A stretch of 13,484 bases of DNA, from NCBI GenBank assembly GCA_019352125.1, contig JABBNV010000026.1, positions 3,037 to 16,520 on the forward strand, written 5' to 3'. The position numbers and the translations under genes are program-made. The notes below the pieces were generated by a model. That model saw only the letters and a program-made list of their open reading frames with translations. It was not told where the DNA came from and did not search any database. Each line of letters opens with the position of its first letter. Within the stretch, counting starts at the first letter, position 1. This document shows, one piece after another, positions 7,072 through 13,484 of this stretch. The stretch is from Acidobacteriota bacterium (GTDB lineage: Bacteria; Actinomycetota; Actinomycetes; Actinomycetales; Micrococcaceae).

Positions 7072-7108
7072 TTGACGACAACGCCATGAGCTAGTTTACT
7101 TTCCAAAG
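7072..7108 (+). promoter_or_regulatory. Promoter of the mmsA-mmsB-chvE operon with candidate operator
   Basis: TTGACG (7072-7077) and TTTACT (7095-7100) are 17 bp apart, the best sigma-70-type pair in the window, with RNA start expected near 7107. The dyad CTTT-CC-AAAG (7099-7108) overlaps the -10 and start site, where a repressor would block transcription. GCGTT (7061-7065) and AACGC (7080-7084) also form an inverted repeat across the -35. The untranslated leader is then about 90 nt, and I see no known riboswitch in it. Confidence 0.65.
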
Positions 7109-7198
7109 ACGCATTTCTTCCGCCCCCCATATCGTGGGCAAAAGAGACGCGGCAAACGAATTTGTTCGACAAAGACGTCATCCGGAGGCGAACCCCAT

Positions 7199-8743
7199 AT
7201 GGTGCCCACAAGCGCTGTCATTCTCGAGATGAACTCCATCACCAAAGAGTTCCCAGGCGTCAAGGCGCTCTCCGAAGTCTCGCTACAGGTCAAAGCCAAC
7301 GAAATCCACGCCATTTGTGGCGAAAACGGTGCTGGCAAGTCCACGCTGATGAAGGTACTTTCCGGCGTATACCCCTATGGCACCTACACTGGCGACATTG
7401 TCTACCAAGGCAACATCTGCCAGTTCAAGGACATCCGCGCCTCAGAGGCCGCCGGCATCGTGATCATCCACCAGGAACTGGCGCTGATCCCTGAGCTGTC
7501 CATCATGGAAAACATCTTCCTGGGCAACGAACCCACCCGATTTGGTGTGATCAACTGGCGTGAGGCCCGCCGTCGCACCATCGAACTGCTGGCCCGAGTG
7601 GGGCTGGCGGATGATCCGGACACACCAGTCAAGGAAATCGGCGTCGGCAAGCAGCAGCTGGTAGAAATTGCCAAGGCCTTGAACAAGAGCGTCAAGCTCC
7701 TGATCCTGGACGAGCCCACCGCGGCACTGAACGAATCAGACTCTGCTCACCTGCTGGATCTGATCCGCGGGCTCAAGAGCAAGGGCATTAGCTCCATCAT
7801 GATCTCCCACAAGCTGAATGAGATTGAGGCCGTGGCGGACGCCATCACCATCATCCGCGACGGCAAAACCGTGGAGACTTTGGACGTAGCCGCCGACGGC
7901 GTTGATGAGGATCGCATCATCAAGGGCATGGTGGGACGCACCTTGGAATCCCGTTTCCCGGACCACACGCCCACCATCGGAGAGGTGTTCTTCGAGGTCA
8001 AAAACTGGACGGTGGCACACCCACAGATCGCTGACCGCTTGGTCTGCAAGGGATCCAACTTCAACGTTCGCCGCGGCGAGATTGTCGGATTCGCTGGCCT
8101 CATGGGGGCTGGCCGCACTGAACTTGCTCGCTCCGTTTTTGGCCGCTCGTACGGTAAGTACCTTTCCGGCCAGATCATTAAGGACGGCAAAGAGGTGCAG
8201 CTGCGCACCGTCTCCCAGGCCATCAACGCCGGACTGGGCTATGTCACCGAGGATCGCAAGACCTTGGGCCTGAACCTTCTCGATGACATCAAGGCCACCA
8301 CAGTCTCCGCAGCCCTGAAGAAGATCACGCACAACATGGTGATCAATGACGACGAGGAATACAACGTCGCTGAGGACTACCGCAAGCAATTGCGCACCAA
8401 GGCCCCCAACGTGGACGAGGGCGTCGGCAAGCTTTCCGGTGGTAATCAGCAGAAGGTTGTCCTAGCGAAGTGGATGTTCACTGACCCGGACTTGCTGATT
8501 CTGGATGAGCCCACCCGAGGAATCGATGTGGGGGCAAAGTACGAAATCTATGGCATTATCCAGAAGCTTGCGGACGCCGGCAAGGGAGTCATTGTGATCT
8601 CCTCTGAATTGCCCGAACTGTTGGGGCTTTCGGACCGTATTTACACCATCTTTGAGGGCGCCATTACCGGCGTGCTCAACAAGGACGAAGCTTCACAGGA
8701 ATCCCTGATGAAACTCATGACCGCGGCCAAGAAATCCGCCTGA
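7199..8743 (+). CDS. mmsA: Multiple-monosaccharide ABC importer, ATP-binding protein (GguA/MmsA)
   Basis: A 514-residue double ATPase that powers sugar uptake at the inner face of the membrane. The first domain has Walker A G-E-N-G-A-G-K-S-T (41-49), I-I-H-Q-E-L at 89-94, a degenerate signature G-V-G-K-Q-Q (148-153) and Walker B L-L-I-L-D-E-P (167-173). The second domain has a degenerate Walker A G-L-M-G-A-G-R-T-E (300-308, Arg for Lys), a full signature L-S-G-G-N-Q-Q (412-418) and Walker B L-L-I-L-D-E-P (432-438). That split of functional motifs is normal for this family. The ATG at 7199 has GGAGG 10 nt upstream. It is 29 bp from mmsB. Likely substrates are xylose, arabinose, galactose or glucose; XylG is the nearest alternative. 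Confidence 0.92.
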   Translation: MVPTSAVILEMNSITKEFPGVKALSEVSLQVKANEIHAICGENGAGKSTLMKVLSGVYPYGTYTGDIVYQGNICQFKDIRASEAAGIVIIHQELALIPELSIMENIFLGNEPTRFGVINWREARRRTIELLARVGLADDPDTPVKEIGVGKQQLVEIAKALNKSVKLLILDEPTAALNESDSAHLLDLIRGLKSKGISSIMISHKLNEIEAVADAITIIRDGKTVETLDVAADGVDEDRIIKGMVGRTLESRFPDHTPTIGEVFFEVKNWTVAHPQIADRLVCKGSNFNVRRGEIVGFAGLMGAGRTELARSVFGRSYGKYLSGQIIKDGKEVQLRTVSQAINAGLGYVTEDRKTLGLNLLDDIKATTVSAALKKITHNMVINDDEEYNVAEDYRKQLRTKAPNVDEGVGKLSGGNQQKVVLAKWMFTDPDLLILDEPTRGIDVGAKYEIYGIIQKLADAGKGVIVISSELPELLGLSDRIYTIFEGAITGVLNKDEASQESLMKLMTAAKKSA

Positions 8744-8772
8744 ACGCCTGAGAAGAAGTAGGAACAAAAATC

Positions 8773-10050
8773 ATGAATGCGCTCAAACAAATCCTCGGCG
8801 GCAATACTCGCCAATTTGGGATGATCTTCGCCCTGGTCTTCCTAGTTGTCTTCTTTCAGATCATGACAGGCGGGCTGACGCTCACCCCGGACAACGTCAT
8901 CAACCTGTTCAACGGCAACGCCTACGTGCTGATTCTGGCCATCGGCATGGTGCTGGTCATCATCGCTGGCCACATTGACCTGTCAGTGGGTTCCGTGGCC
9001 GCATTTGTGGGCATTGTGGTGGCGCTGACTATGCGCGACTGGCACCTGCCGTGGTACGTCGGCATCCTGATGGGCCTGGTGCTGGGGGCGCTGATTGGTG
9101 CATGGCAGGGATTCTGGGTTGCCTATGTGGGGATCCCGGCGTTCATTGTCACCCTGGCAGGCATGTTGCTGTTCCGCGGTGCCAACCAGGCTGTGGGTCA
9201 CTCCAACACGATTCCTGTTGGCGCGGACTTCCAGTACATCGGTGCCGGTTACCTGCCCGAAATTGGCCCCAACACCGGATACAACAACCTCACACTGCTG
9301 ATTGGCGTCATTGTGGTGGTGGCCATCATCATTGGTGAACTTCGTGCTCGCAAGGCCAAGGCTGAGCTGGGTGGAGAAATCTCCCCAGTCTGGGTAACCG
9401 TCGCCAAGCTGGTACTGATCTGCGCCGTCGTGCTCTACGCAACCTACCTGTTCGCTACTGGCCGTCCCGGAACCTCCTTCCCCATCCCCGGCATCATCCT
9501 GGGCGTGCTGGTCCTCTTCTACGGTTTCGTATCCTCACGCACCGTTGTTGGCCGCCATGTCTACGCCGTGGGTGGCAACCGCCACGCCGCTGAACTTTCC
9601 GGTGTGCAGAGCAAAAAAGTCAACTTCCTGGTCATCATGAACATGTCCATCCTGGCCGGTTTGGCAGGAATGATTTTCGTGGCCCGTTCCAACGCCTCCG
9701 GCCCCTTTGATGGCACAGGCTGGGAACTGGACGCGATCGCCGCCGTCTTCATCGGTGGTGCCGCCGTTAGCGGTGGTGTAGGAACCGTGGTTGGTTCCGT
9801 CATTGGTGGTCTGGTGATGGCCGTCCTGAACAACGGACTCCAGCTCCTGGGAGCCGGTGCTGACCAAACTCAGATCATCAAGGGCCTGGTGCTGCTGGCA
9901 GCCGTGGCCTTCGATGTCTTCAACAAATCTCAGGGCAAGCCATCCTTTATCGGATTGCTAACCCGTGGCAAAGGCAAAGCTGCCTCGCCAGAGGTGACGG
10001 CCGACGTGGTGCCTAACAGCACTTCCGAGACCATCTCACATAGCGCCTAA
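8773..10050 (+). CDS. mmsB: Multiple-monosaccharide ABC importer, permease (GguB/MmsB)
   Basis: A 425-residue integral membrane subunit that forms the channel of the importer, in the branched-chain/ribose-type permease family. Hydrophobic helices run from about residue 16 to 395, some ten in number. Family motifs are G-H-I-D-L-S-V-G-S (66-74), the substrate-path G-I-P-A-F-I-V-T-L-A-G (120-130), and the coupling region G-R-H-V-Y-A-V-G-G-N-R (260-270) that contacts the ATPase. A charged stretch R-A-R-K-A-K-A-E-L (191-199) separates the two membrane halves, as in XylH/GguB. GTAGGA precedes the ATG. Only 41 bp separate it from chvE. Xylose permease XylH is the close alternative. Confidence 0.92.
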   Translation: MNALKQILGGNTRQFGMIFALVFLVVFFQIMTGGLTLTPDNVINLFNGNAYVLILAIGMVLVIIAGHIDLSVGSVAAFVGIVVALTMRDWHLPWYVGILMGLVLGALIGAWQGFWVAYVGIPAFIVTLAGMLLFRGANQAVGHSNTIPVGADFQYIGAGYLPEIGPNTGYNNLTLLIGVIVVVAIIIGELRARKAKAELGGEISPVWVTVAKLVLICAVVLYATYLFATGRPGTSFPIPGIILGVLVLFYGFVSSRTVVGRHVYAVGGNRHAAELSGVQSKKVNFLVIMNMSILAGLAGMIFVARSNASGPFDGTGWELDAIAAVFIGGAAVSGGVGTVVGSVIGGLVMAVLNNGLQLLGAGADQTQIIKGLVLLAAVAFDVFNKSQGKPSFIGLLTRGKGKAASPEVTADVVPNSTSETISHSA

Positions 10051-10091
10051 CTGTACTCACGCATTACCCAACAAAAGAGAAAGCGAAAAAC

Positions 10092-11189
10092 ATGTTGAAA
10101 TTCAACAAGTCGCTGAAGACGCTGGCCGTCGTGGCAGCCGTTTCAGCATTGGCGCTGACCGGCTGTGGCCGGGCAGATTCATCCAGCAGCAGCAGCAGCT
10201 CCAAAGCCGGATTTGCGCAGAACTCCTTGATCGGCGTCGCACTGCCGCAGAAGACCAGTGAAAACTGGGTGCTGGCAGAGGGACTGTTCAACGATGGTCT
10301 TAAGAACGCTGGCTTCAAGCCCGATGTTCAGTTCGCCAATGGTGGCGTGACGGATCAGCAGAACCAGATCAGCTCCATGATCACCAAGGGTGCCAAGGTT
10401 ATTATCGTTGGCGCCATCGATGGCGCTCAGCTGGGCACGCAGCTCAAGCAGGCCAAGGATGCTGGCGCAACCATCATCGCCTACGACCGCTTGCTGCTGA
10501 ATACCCCCAACGTTGACTACTACGTTGCTTACGACAACCGTAAGGTTGGCCAGTTGCAGGGCCAGGCACTGTTGGACGGAATGAAGAAGAAGAAGGCCAC
10601 TGGCCCGTACAACATCGAACTCTTCGCCGGCTCCCCCGATGATGCCAATGCAAAGGTCTTCTTCCAGGGTGCAATGGATGTACTGCAGCCCAAGATCGAC
10701 GACGGAACGGTCAAGATTGTTTCCGGCCAGAAGTCGTTTGAGCAGGCGGTAACCCAGGGCTGGAAGGCTGAAAACGCTCAGAAGCGCATGGACACCTTGT
10801 TGGCCAGCAGCTACAGCAACACTGAGCTGGACGGCGTTCTCTCACCGAATGACACCTTGGCACGCGCCATCATCACCTCGGTGAAGGCCGCTGGCAAGCC
10901 GATCCCCACCGTGACCGGTCAGGACTCCGAAGTTGAGTCAGTGAAGTCCATCATGGCTGGCGAGCAGTACTCCACCATCAACAAGGACACCACCGCACTG
11001 GTGAACCAGGCGATCACCATGGTCAAGGATCTGCAGGCAGGCAACACCCCCAAGATCAATGACGACAAGCAGTACAACAACGGCGTCAAGGTTGTTCCGG
11101 CTTACCTTCTGACACCGCAAATTGTCACCAAGGAAAATGCAGCTCAGCAGTACGCAAACGATAAGACGCTTGAGCCACTCACCAAGTAA
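10092..11189 (+). CDS. chvE: Sugar-binding lipoprotein of the multiple-monosaccharide importer
   Basis: A 365-residue extracellular substrate-binding protein of the ChvE/XylF type, tethered as a lipoprotein. A signal peptide with lysines at 3, 6 and 9 and a hydrophobic core (11-22) ends in lipobox L-T-G-C with C25 as the lipid anchor. A linker with eight consecutive serines follows (from S30). The periplasmic-binding fold starts at L-I-G-V-A-L-P (46-52), with Q-F-A-N-G-G, A-I-D-G, A-Y-D-R-L-L-L and the ChvE-like P-Y-N-I-E-L-F-A-G-S-P-D-D-A-N-A block. The last gene of the operon, directly followed by a strong terminator. In Agrobacterium ChvE also signals to VirA; no such partner is seen here, so simple uptake is inferred. 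Confidence 0.92.
   Translation: MLKFNKSLKTLAVVAAVSALALTGCGRADSSSSSSSSKAGFAQNSLIGVALPQKTSENWVLAEGLFNDGLKNAGFKPDVQFANGGVTDQQNQISSMITKGAKVIIVGAIDGAQLGTQLKQAKDAGATIIAYDRLLLNTPNVDYYVAYDNRKVGQLQGQALLDGMKKKKATGPYNIELFAGSPDDANAKVFFQGAMDVLQPKIDDGTVKIVSGQKSFEQAVTQGWKAENAQKRMDTLLASSYSNTELDGVLSPNDTLARAIITSVKAAGKPIPTVTGQDSEVESVKSIMAGEQYSTINKDTTALVNQAITMVKDLQAGNTPKINDDKQYNNGVKVVPAYLLTPQIVTKENAAQQYANDKTLEPLTK
10185..10199 (+). repeat. (AGC)5 microsatellite in chvE
   Basis: Five exact AGC triplets encode part of the serine linker just after the lipobox cysteine. Slippage in this tract would change linker length without shifting the frame. Confidence 0.9.
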
Positions 11190-11215
11190 TTTGTAGCTCA
11201 ATCGATACCACGGGT

Positions 11216-11253
11216 GCCCGTGGATGGAGTTCGCTCCGTCTACGGGCCCTTTT
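11216..11253 (+). terminator. Rho-independent terminator of the sugar-importer operon
   Basis: GCCCGTGGATGGAG (11216-11229) and CTCCGTCTACGGGC (11234-11247) form a 14-bp stem with two G-U pairs around a TTCG tetraloop. CC and a T-run follow, then TTTT again after GG. It lies 26 bp beyond the chvE stop. Confidence 0.92.
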
Positions 11254-11299
11254 GGTTTTAACTAGTCTCCACGTTGGCGCTCATTGGCCGGTTCAGATG

Positions 11300-11328
11300 C
11301 CACCGATGGTCGCCATGTGGGCTTTAAT
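11300..11328 (+). promoter_or_regulatory. Promoter region of the Gfo/Idh/MocA gene with a dyad
   Basis: TTTAAT (11323-11328) ends 6 nt before the ATG at 11335, consistent with a leaderless mRNA. Just upstream CCAC-cg-ATGG-tcg-CCAT-GTGG (11300-11320) is an interrupted inverted repeat covering the -35 region, where no good hexamer is seen, so it may be an operator. The dyad is short and could be chance. Confidence 0.4.
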
Positions 11329-11334
11329 AGGTGC

Positions 11335-12426
11335 ATGACTGCAGCCCGCTATTTCGGCACACCTCAGTGGTATTTCCCCAACGTTGACCCACGCACCACA
11401 ACAGGAGATCCGTTGCGCTGGGGCGTGATCGCCACCGGCGCGATCGCGCACAAGGTCACGAGTGACCTGGCCCTCCTCGAGGATGCCGAGTTGTACGCCG
11501 TGAGCTCCCGCAGCACCGCCTCGGCCCAGGCCTTTGCGCTGCAATACGGCTTTGCGAAGCATTACGCGAACGACGACGACGTCAGTAGACCCGGTGGAAA
11601 GCTGGGCTTTGAGCGGTTGCTTGCGGATCCGAACGTGGACGTAGTGTACATCGCTACTCCGCACGCCCAGCACCATAAAATAGCCCTGGCCGCACTGCGC
11701 GCAGGCAAGCACGTCCTGTGCGAAAAAGCACTGACGATCAACGCAGCGGAGGCCCGCGAACTCGTCGCCGCCGCGGCCGAAGCAAACGTGTTTCTCATGG
11801 AAGCCATGTGGGCGCGTTTTGTCCCCGGGATTCAGCGCGCCATGGAGATCGTTGCCTCCGGAGAGCTCGGTGAGGTGCAATGGGTCCGAGCGGATCTCGG
11901 CTTCCCCTCGGTAGAAGACCCCTCAGCCCGGCTGTGGGCACCGGCCGATGGCGGCGGCGCATTACTGGATCTCACCATCTACCCCCTACTCTGGGCCTGG
12001 GGCACACTGGGGGCTCCTGATGCGGTGAATGCCGTCGGCACTAAGACTGCTCTGGGCGTGGACAGCCAGAACGCCATTACACTCAGCTACAACTCCGGCG
12101 CGATAGCCCAGCTCACCTCTTACCTGCGCTCACTGGGCCCCCGCACCGCCGTAGTCAGCGGCACCAAGGGCTACCTTCAGGCAACCGGTTCTATCAACAA
12201 CCCGGATTCTTTGCGAATCTACTCAAGCCCGGAGGACTACCGGGACGAGGACTTCTCCATTGTGGGCAACGGGTACGCGTACGAGCTCCGCGAGGTCACC
12301 TGGTGCATCCAGCGCCAGCTCCGCGAAAGCCCCACCATGCCCTTGGCTGATTCGCTGGCCACCATGGAACTCTTCGACTCGGTCCGCAGCCAGCTGGGCG
12401 TCGTTTACCCCAATGACGCCCGCTAG
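11335..12426 (+). CDS. Gfo/Idh/MocA-family oxidoreductase
   Basis: An NAD(P)-dependent dehydrogenase of 363 residues. The Rossmann motif is W-G-V-I-A-T-G-A-I-A-H-K (29-40), and V-Y-I-A-T-P-H-A-Q-H (104-113) is the family nucleotide-binding loop. The E-K pair is at 130-131 in H-V-L-C-E-K-A-L; K131 is the expected catalytic lysine. F-L-M-E-A-M-W-A-R-F at 153-162 is typical of the trans-dihydrodiol dehydrogenase branch, and G-G-G-A-L-L-D at 206-212 is followed by Y-P (216-217). A segment of about seven extra residues (D-V-S-R-P-G-G-K) precedes L-L-A-D-P. The start at 11335 is preferred to 11284 because the first 17 codons lack homology and a -10 box is 6 nt upstream. It follows the importer terminator, so it is a separate unit, but a role in the imported sugar is plausible. 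The exact substrate cannot be assigned. Confidence 0.88.
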   Translation: MTAARYFGTPQWYFPNVDPRTTTGDPLRWGVIATGAIAHKVTSDLALLEDAELYAVSSRSTASAQAFALQYGFAKHYANDDDVSRPGGKLGFERLLADPNVDVVYIATPHAQHHKIALAALRAGKHVLCEKALTINAAEARELVAAAAEANVFLMEAMWARFVPGIQRAMEIVASGELGEVQWVRADLGFPSVEDPSARLWAPADGGGALLDLTIYPLLWAWGTLGAPDAVNAVGTKTALGVDSQNAITLSYNSGAIAQLTSYLRSLGPRTAVVSGTKGYLQATGSINNPDSLRIYSSPEDYRDEDFSIVGNGYAYELREVTWCIQRQLRESPTMPLADSLATMELFDSVRSQLGVVYPNDAR

Positions 12427-12491
12427 CTTTCCTGCGGAATACTCCACACTCCACTTCGAGAACGCCTGCCCGGTCGCCGTTGATTTACCCA

Positions 12492-12515
12492 GCGGAAAAT
12501 AGACATATTTCCCGC
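12492..12515. terminator. Stem-loop after the Gfo/Idh/MocA gene
   Basis: GCGGaAAATA and TATTTcCCGC form 10-bp arms with one mismatch around GACA, 66 bp after the stop codon. No T-run follows, so terminator function is uncertain. Confidence 0.45.
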
Positions 12516-12531
12516 ATGTAGGGGCCATCCC

Positions 12532-12600
12532 GCGATGCAAGGACGCATCGTCTGCGTTCCGTTGCTCTCGGGAGTCATACGAGCCCAGAACCGCTGGGCT
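12532..12600. other. Two further small stem-loops in the decayed intergenic stretch
   Basis: GCGATGC / GCATCGT (12532-12551, 6-nt loop, one G-U pair) and a perfect AGCCCAG / CTGGGCT (12582-12600, 5-nt loop AACCG). With the hairpin at 12492 there are three within about 110 bp. No T-runs or known RNA family motifs were recognised. The rest of 12427-12600 holds no gene I can support. Confidence 0.4.
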
Positions 12601-12606
12601 GACCAA

Positions 12607-12842
12607 CTCAGCTACCGGGTTCCGCCTGTGGATGGGACCCCTGCGGATAGCCAGTGACGCGTCGACCGTCGCGGGCGCCGTTGTCAGCAAAATGTGGGGT
12701 TACCCATCATCGTGTGGTCCGCAGATTCGCTGGACCGGCAATCCAGAAACGCCACCACCGTGGACCACCAGGCCGAGGTGGTCTCGAAGCTGCGGCAGGC
12801 CGGGTACAACCTAGTAACGGTCCCCCAGCTTCTGAGGGGCAT
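12607..12842 (+). pseudogene. Remnant of a NodB-type polysaccharide deacetylase
   Basis: A fragment of the C-terminal half of a NodB-fold deacetylase. The frame from 12694 reads G-L-P-I-I-V-W-S-A-D-S-L-D-R-Q-S-R-N-A, which matches the family block G-x-P-x-x-x-W-S-V-D-x-x-D-W. It then continues in the same frame to V-V-S-K-L-R-Q-A-G-Y-N-L-V-T-V-P-Q-L-L, the usual C-terminal helix and strand. The connecting piece that normally carries the G-S-I-x-L-x-H-D metal/catalytic histidine motif is absent, which indicates an internal deletion. Just upstream, in another frame, A-S-T-V-A-G-A-V-V-S-K-M looks like the preceding helix, so there is also a frameshift near 12690. The N-terminal metal-binding motif is not found. 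No start codon or ribosome site supports expression. Confidence 0.7.
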
Positions 12843-13031
12843 CGATCTCAAACAATGCCTGTGGAGCGCAAGTCGACGCCACATGGGCCTTTACGAACTC
12901 GACCAGCGACGGTGTGCGGATCTCGACAGACTGAGCTACGGGGCAGAGTGAGGGGTAGACAGGAAGAAGAAAGCAGGCCTACGCTAACTTCACTAAAGGG
13001 ACGCCCAAAACGACAGACCGGGGGAGGTCGA

Positions 13032-13484
13032 ATGGTCACACCAGACCCAGCCGCCATTTGGTCACGCCGCCGGTGGCTTCGAACCGTCTTGCTGGGCGGC
13101 GTCGTTGCTGGCGTCTGGCTCACCCTGACCGCCGTCGGCGCATCAGCCGCCCCCGTAAGTCCGTCTAGCACACCAACACCTCCAGCTGGGCTCATGGGTG
13201 GCGTCAGCTCGCTGTTGCAGCCAGTGCTGGGGCTAGCGGACCACACCGTAGCTTTCGTGCCCCTGGTCGGTTCTGCGGTTGGCCCTGTGACAGACCAATC
13301 CCTCACTGCCCCTATTCTCAGTACCGTCGGTACTGTGACCGCCCCCGTGCTCAGCGCCGTGGAGCCGGAGACGGCGCCCGTCCTGAAAATCATTGATCAA
13401 GTGACGCAACCCGTACTGGGAATTCAGCTGAGCGGCCCTTCAGCACCCGCCATCACGCCCCCACCGCCACCAGTTGTTGTACCG
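13032..13484 (+). CDS. Exported Pro/Val-rich protein with 11-residue repeats (partial)
   Basis: The ATG at 13032 follows GGAGG by 4 nt, and the frame is open to the window edge (151 residues), so the C-terminus is missing. Residues 1-40 form a signal peptide: S-R-R-R-W-L-R at 11-17 is close to the twin-arginine consensus, then a hydrophobic core, with likely cleavage around A-S-A-A (37-40). The mature part is rich in Pro, Val, Thr and Ala. From residue 92 it has four units exactly 11 residues apart beginning T-A-P-I-L, T-A-P-V-L, T-A-P-V-L and T-Q-P-V-L. A proline run P-P-P-P-P follows at 143-147. I do not recognise the family. A cell-surface protein is inferred; a wall anchor such as LPxTG could lie beyond the window. 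Confidence 0.75.
   Translation, partial: MVTPDPAAIWSRRRWLRTVLLGGVVAGVWLTLTAVGASAAPVSPSSTPTPPAGLMGGVSSLLQPVLGLADHTVAFVPLVGSAVGPVTDQSLTAPILSTVGTVTAPVLSAVEPETAPVLKIIDQVTQPVLGIQLSGPSAPAITPPPPPVVVP
13305..13424 (+). repeat. Hendecad protein repeat inside the exported protein gene
   Basis: Units start at residues 92, 103, 114 and 125 (33-bp period). They keep T-x-P-[IV]-L in each, with mostly valine or isoleucine in the following positions. The DNA copies have diverged, so the repeat is held at protein level. Confidence 0.75.

Noticed and set aside
7026..7198. A riboswitch or attenuator in the mmsA leader
   Set aside because: No known aptamer motif or strong hairpin with a T-run was found. A promoter with dyads explains the stretch.
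7199..11189. A dedicated xylose importer (xylG-xylH-xylF)
   Set aside because: It cannot be excluded, but the binding protein's P-Y-N-I-E-L-F-A-G-S-P-D-D block and the ATPase fit the ChvE-GguAB group better, and no xylA or xylB is adjacent.
12223..12690. Minus-strand open frame (155 residues) running from the intergenic stretch into the dehydrogenase gene
   Set aside because: More than a third is antisense to a conserved gene, no family is recognised, and no ribosome site was seen.
12848..13393. Minus-strand open frame (181 residues) over the exported protein gene
   Set aside because: Its composition is the low-complexity mirror of the plus-strand repeats. The plus frame has a ribosome site, a signal peptide and a regular protein repeat.

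Overview
The window looks like chromosome of a moderately high-GC actinobacterium, most likely a Micrococcaceae member close to Arthrobacter. This is inferred from actinobacterial sequence style: an SHMT lysine motif T-V-H-K-T-L-A-G-P-R-S-G, GTG starts, several genes whose -10 box sits 6-8 nt before the start codon (leaderless layout), and a ZTP riboswitch in front of glyA. No rRNA, tRNA, CRISPR array, integrase or insertion sequence was seen.

Layout. (1) 1-2035, one-carbon metabolism: glyA (minus strand, C-terminus off the window) and purU (plus strand) diverge from about 200 bp that hold a ZTP riboswitch for glyA and a leaderless promoter for purU. SHMT feeds the folate C1 pool, and PurU drains 10-formyl-THF to formate plus THF. 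(2) 2000-5094, minus strand, lysine catabolism by the 5-aminovalerate route: davA (5-aminovaleramide amidohydrolase), an eroded amino-acid permease pseudogene, then davB (lysine 2-monooxygenase). The 3' end of davB overlaps the 3' end of purU by 36 bp. (3) 5195-5716, a gamma-carbonic-anhydrase-like hexapeptide protein, followed by a strong stem-loop. (4) 5826-11258, a sugar-uptake locus: a ROK repressor, then an operon of the multiple-monosaccharide ABC importer mmsA-mmsB-chvE (GguA-GguB-ChvE type), closed by a clear rho-independent terminator. (5) 11335-12426, a Gfo/Idh/MocA oxidoreductase with a leaderless promoter, plausibly a sugar or diol dehydrogenase used with the importer. (6) 12427-13031, a decayed stretch with three small stem-loops and a frameshifted, internally deleted remnant of a NodB polysaccharide deacetylase. 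(7) 13032-13484, the start of an exported Pro/Val-rich protein with 11-residue repeats, running off the window.

The points most worth a second look are the ZTP riboswitch with a possible terminator-type switch, the davA-davB pair around a permease reduced to conserved fragments joined by deletions, a sequence element shared by the ROK and mmsA promoters, and the hendecad-repeat exported protein. I found no convincing wholly new system. Most genes belong to known families.
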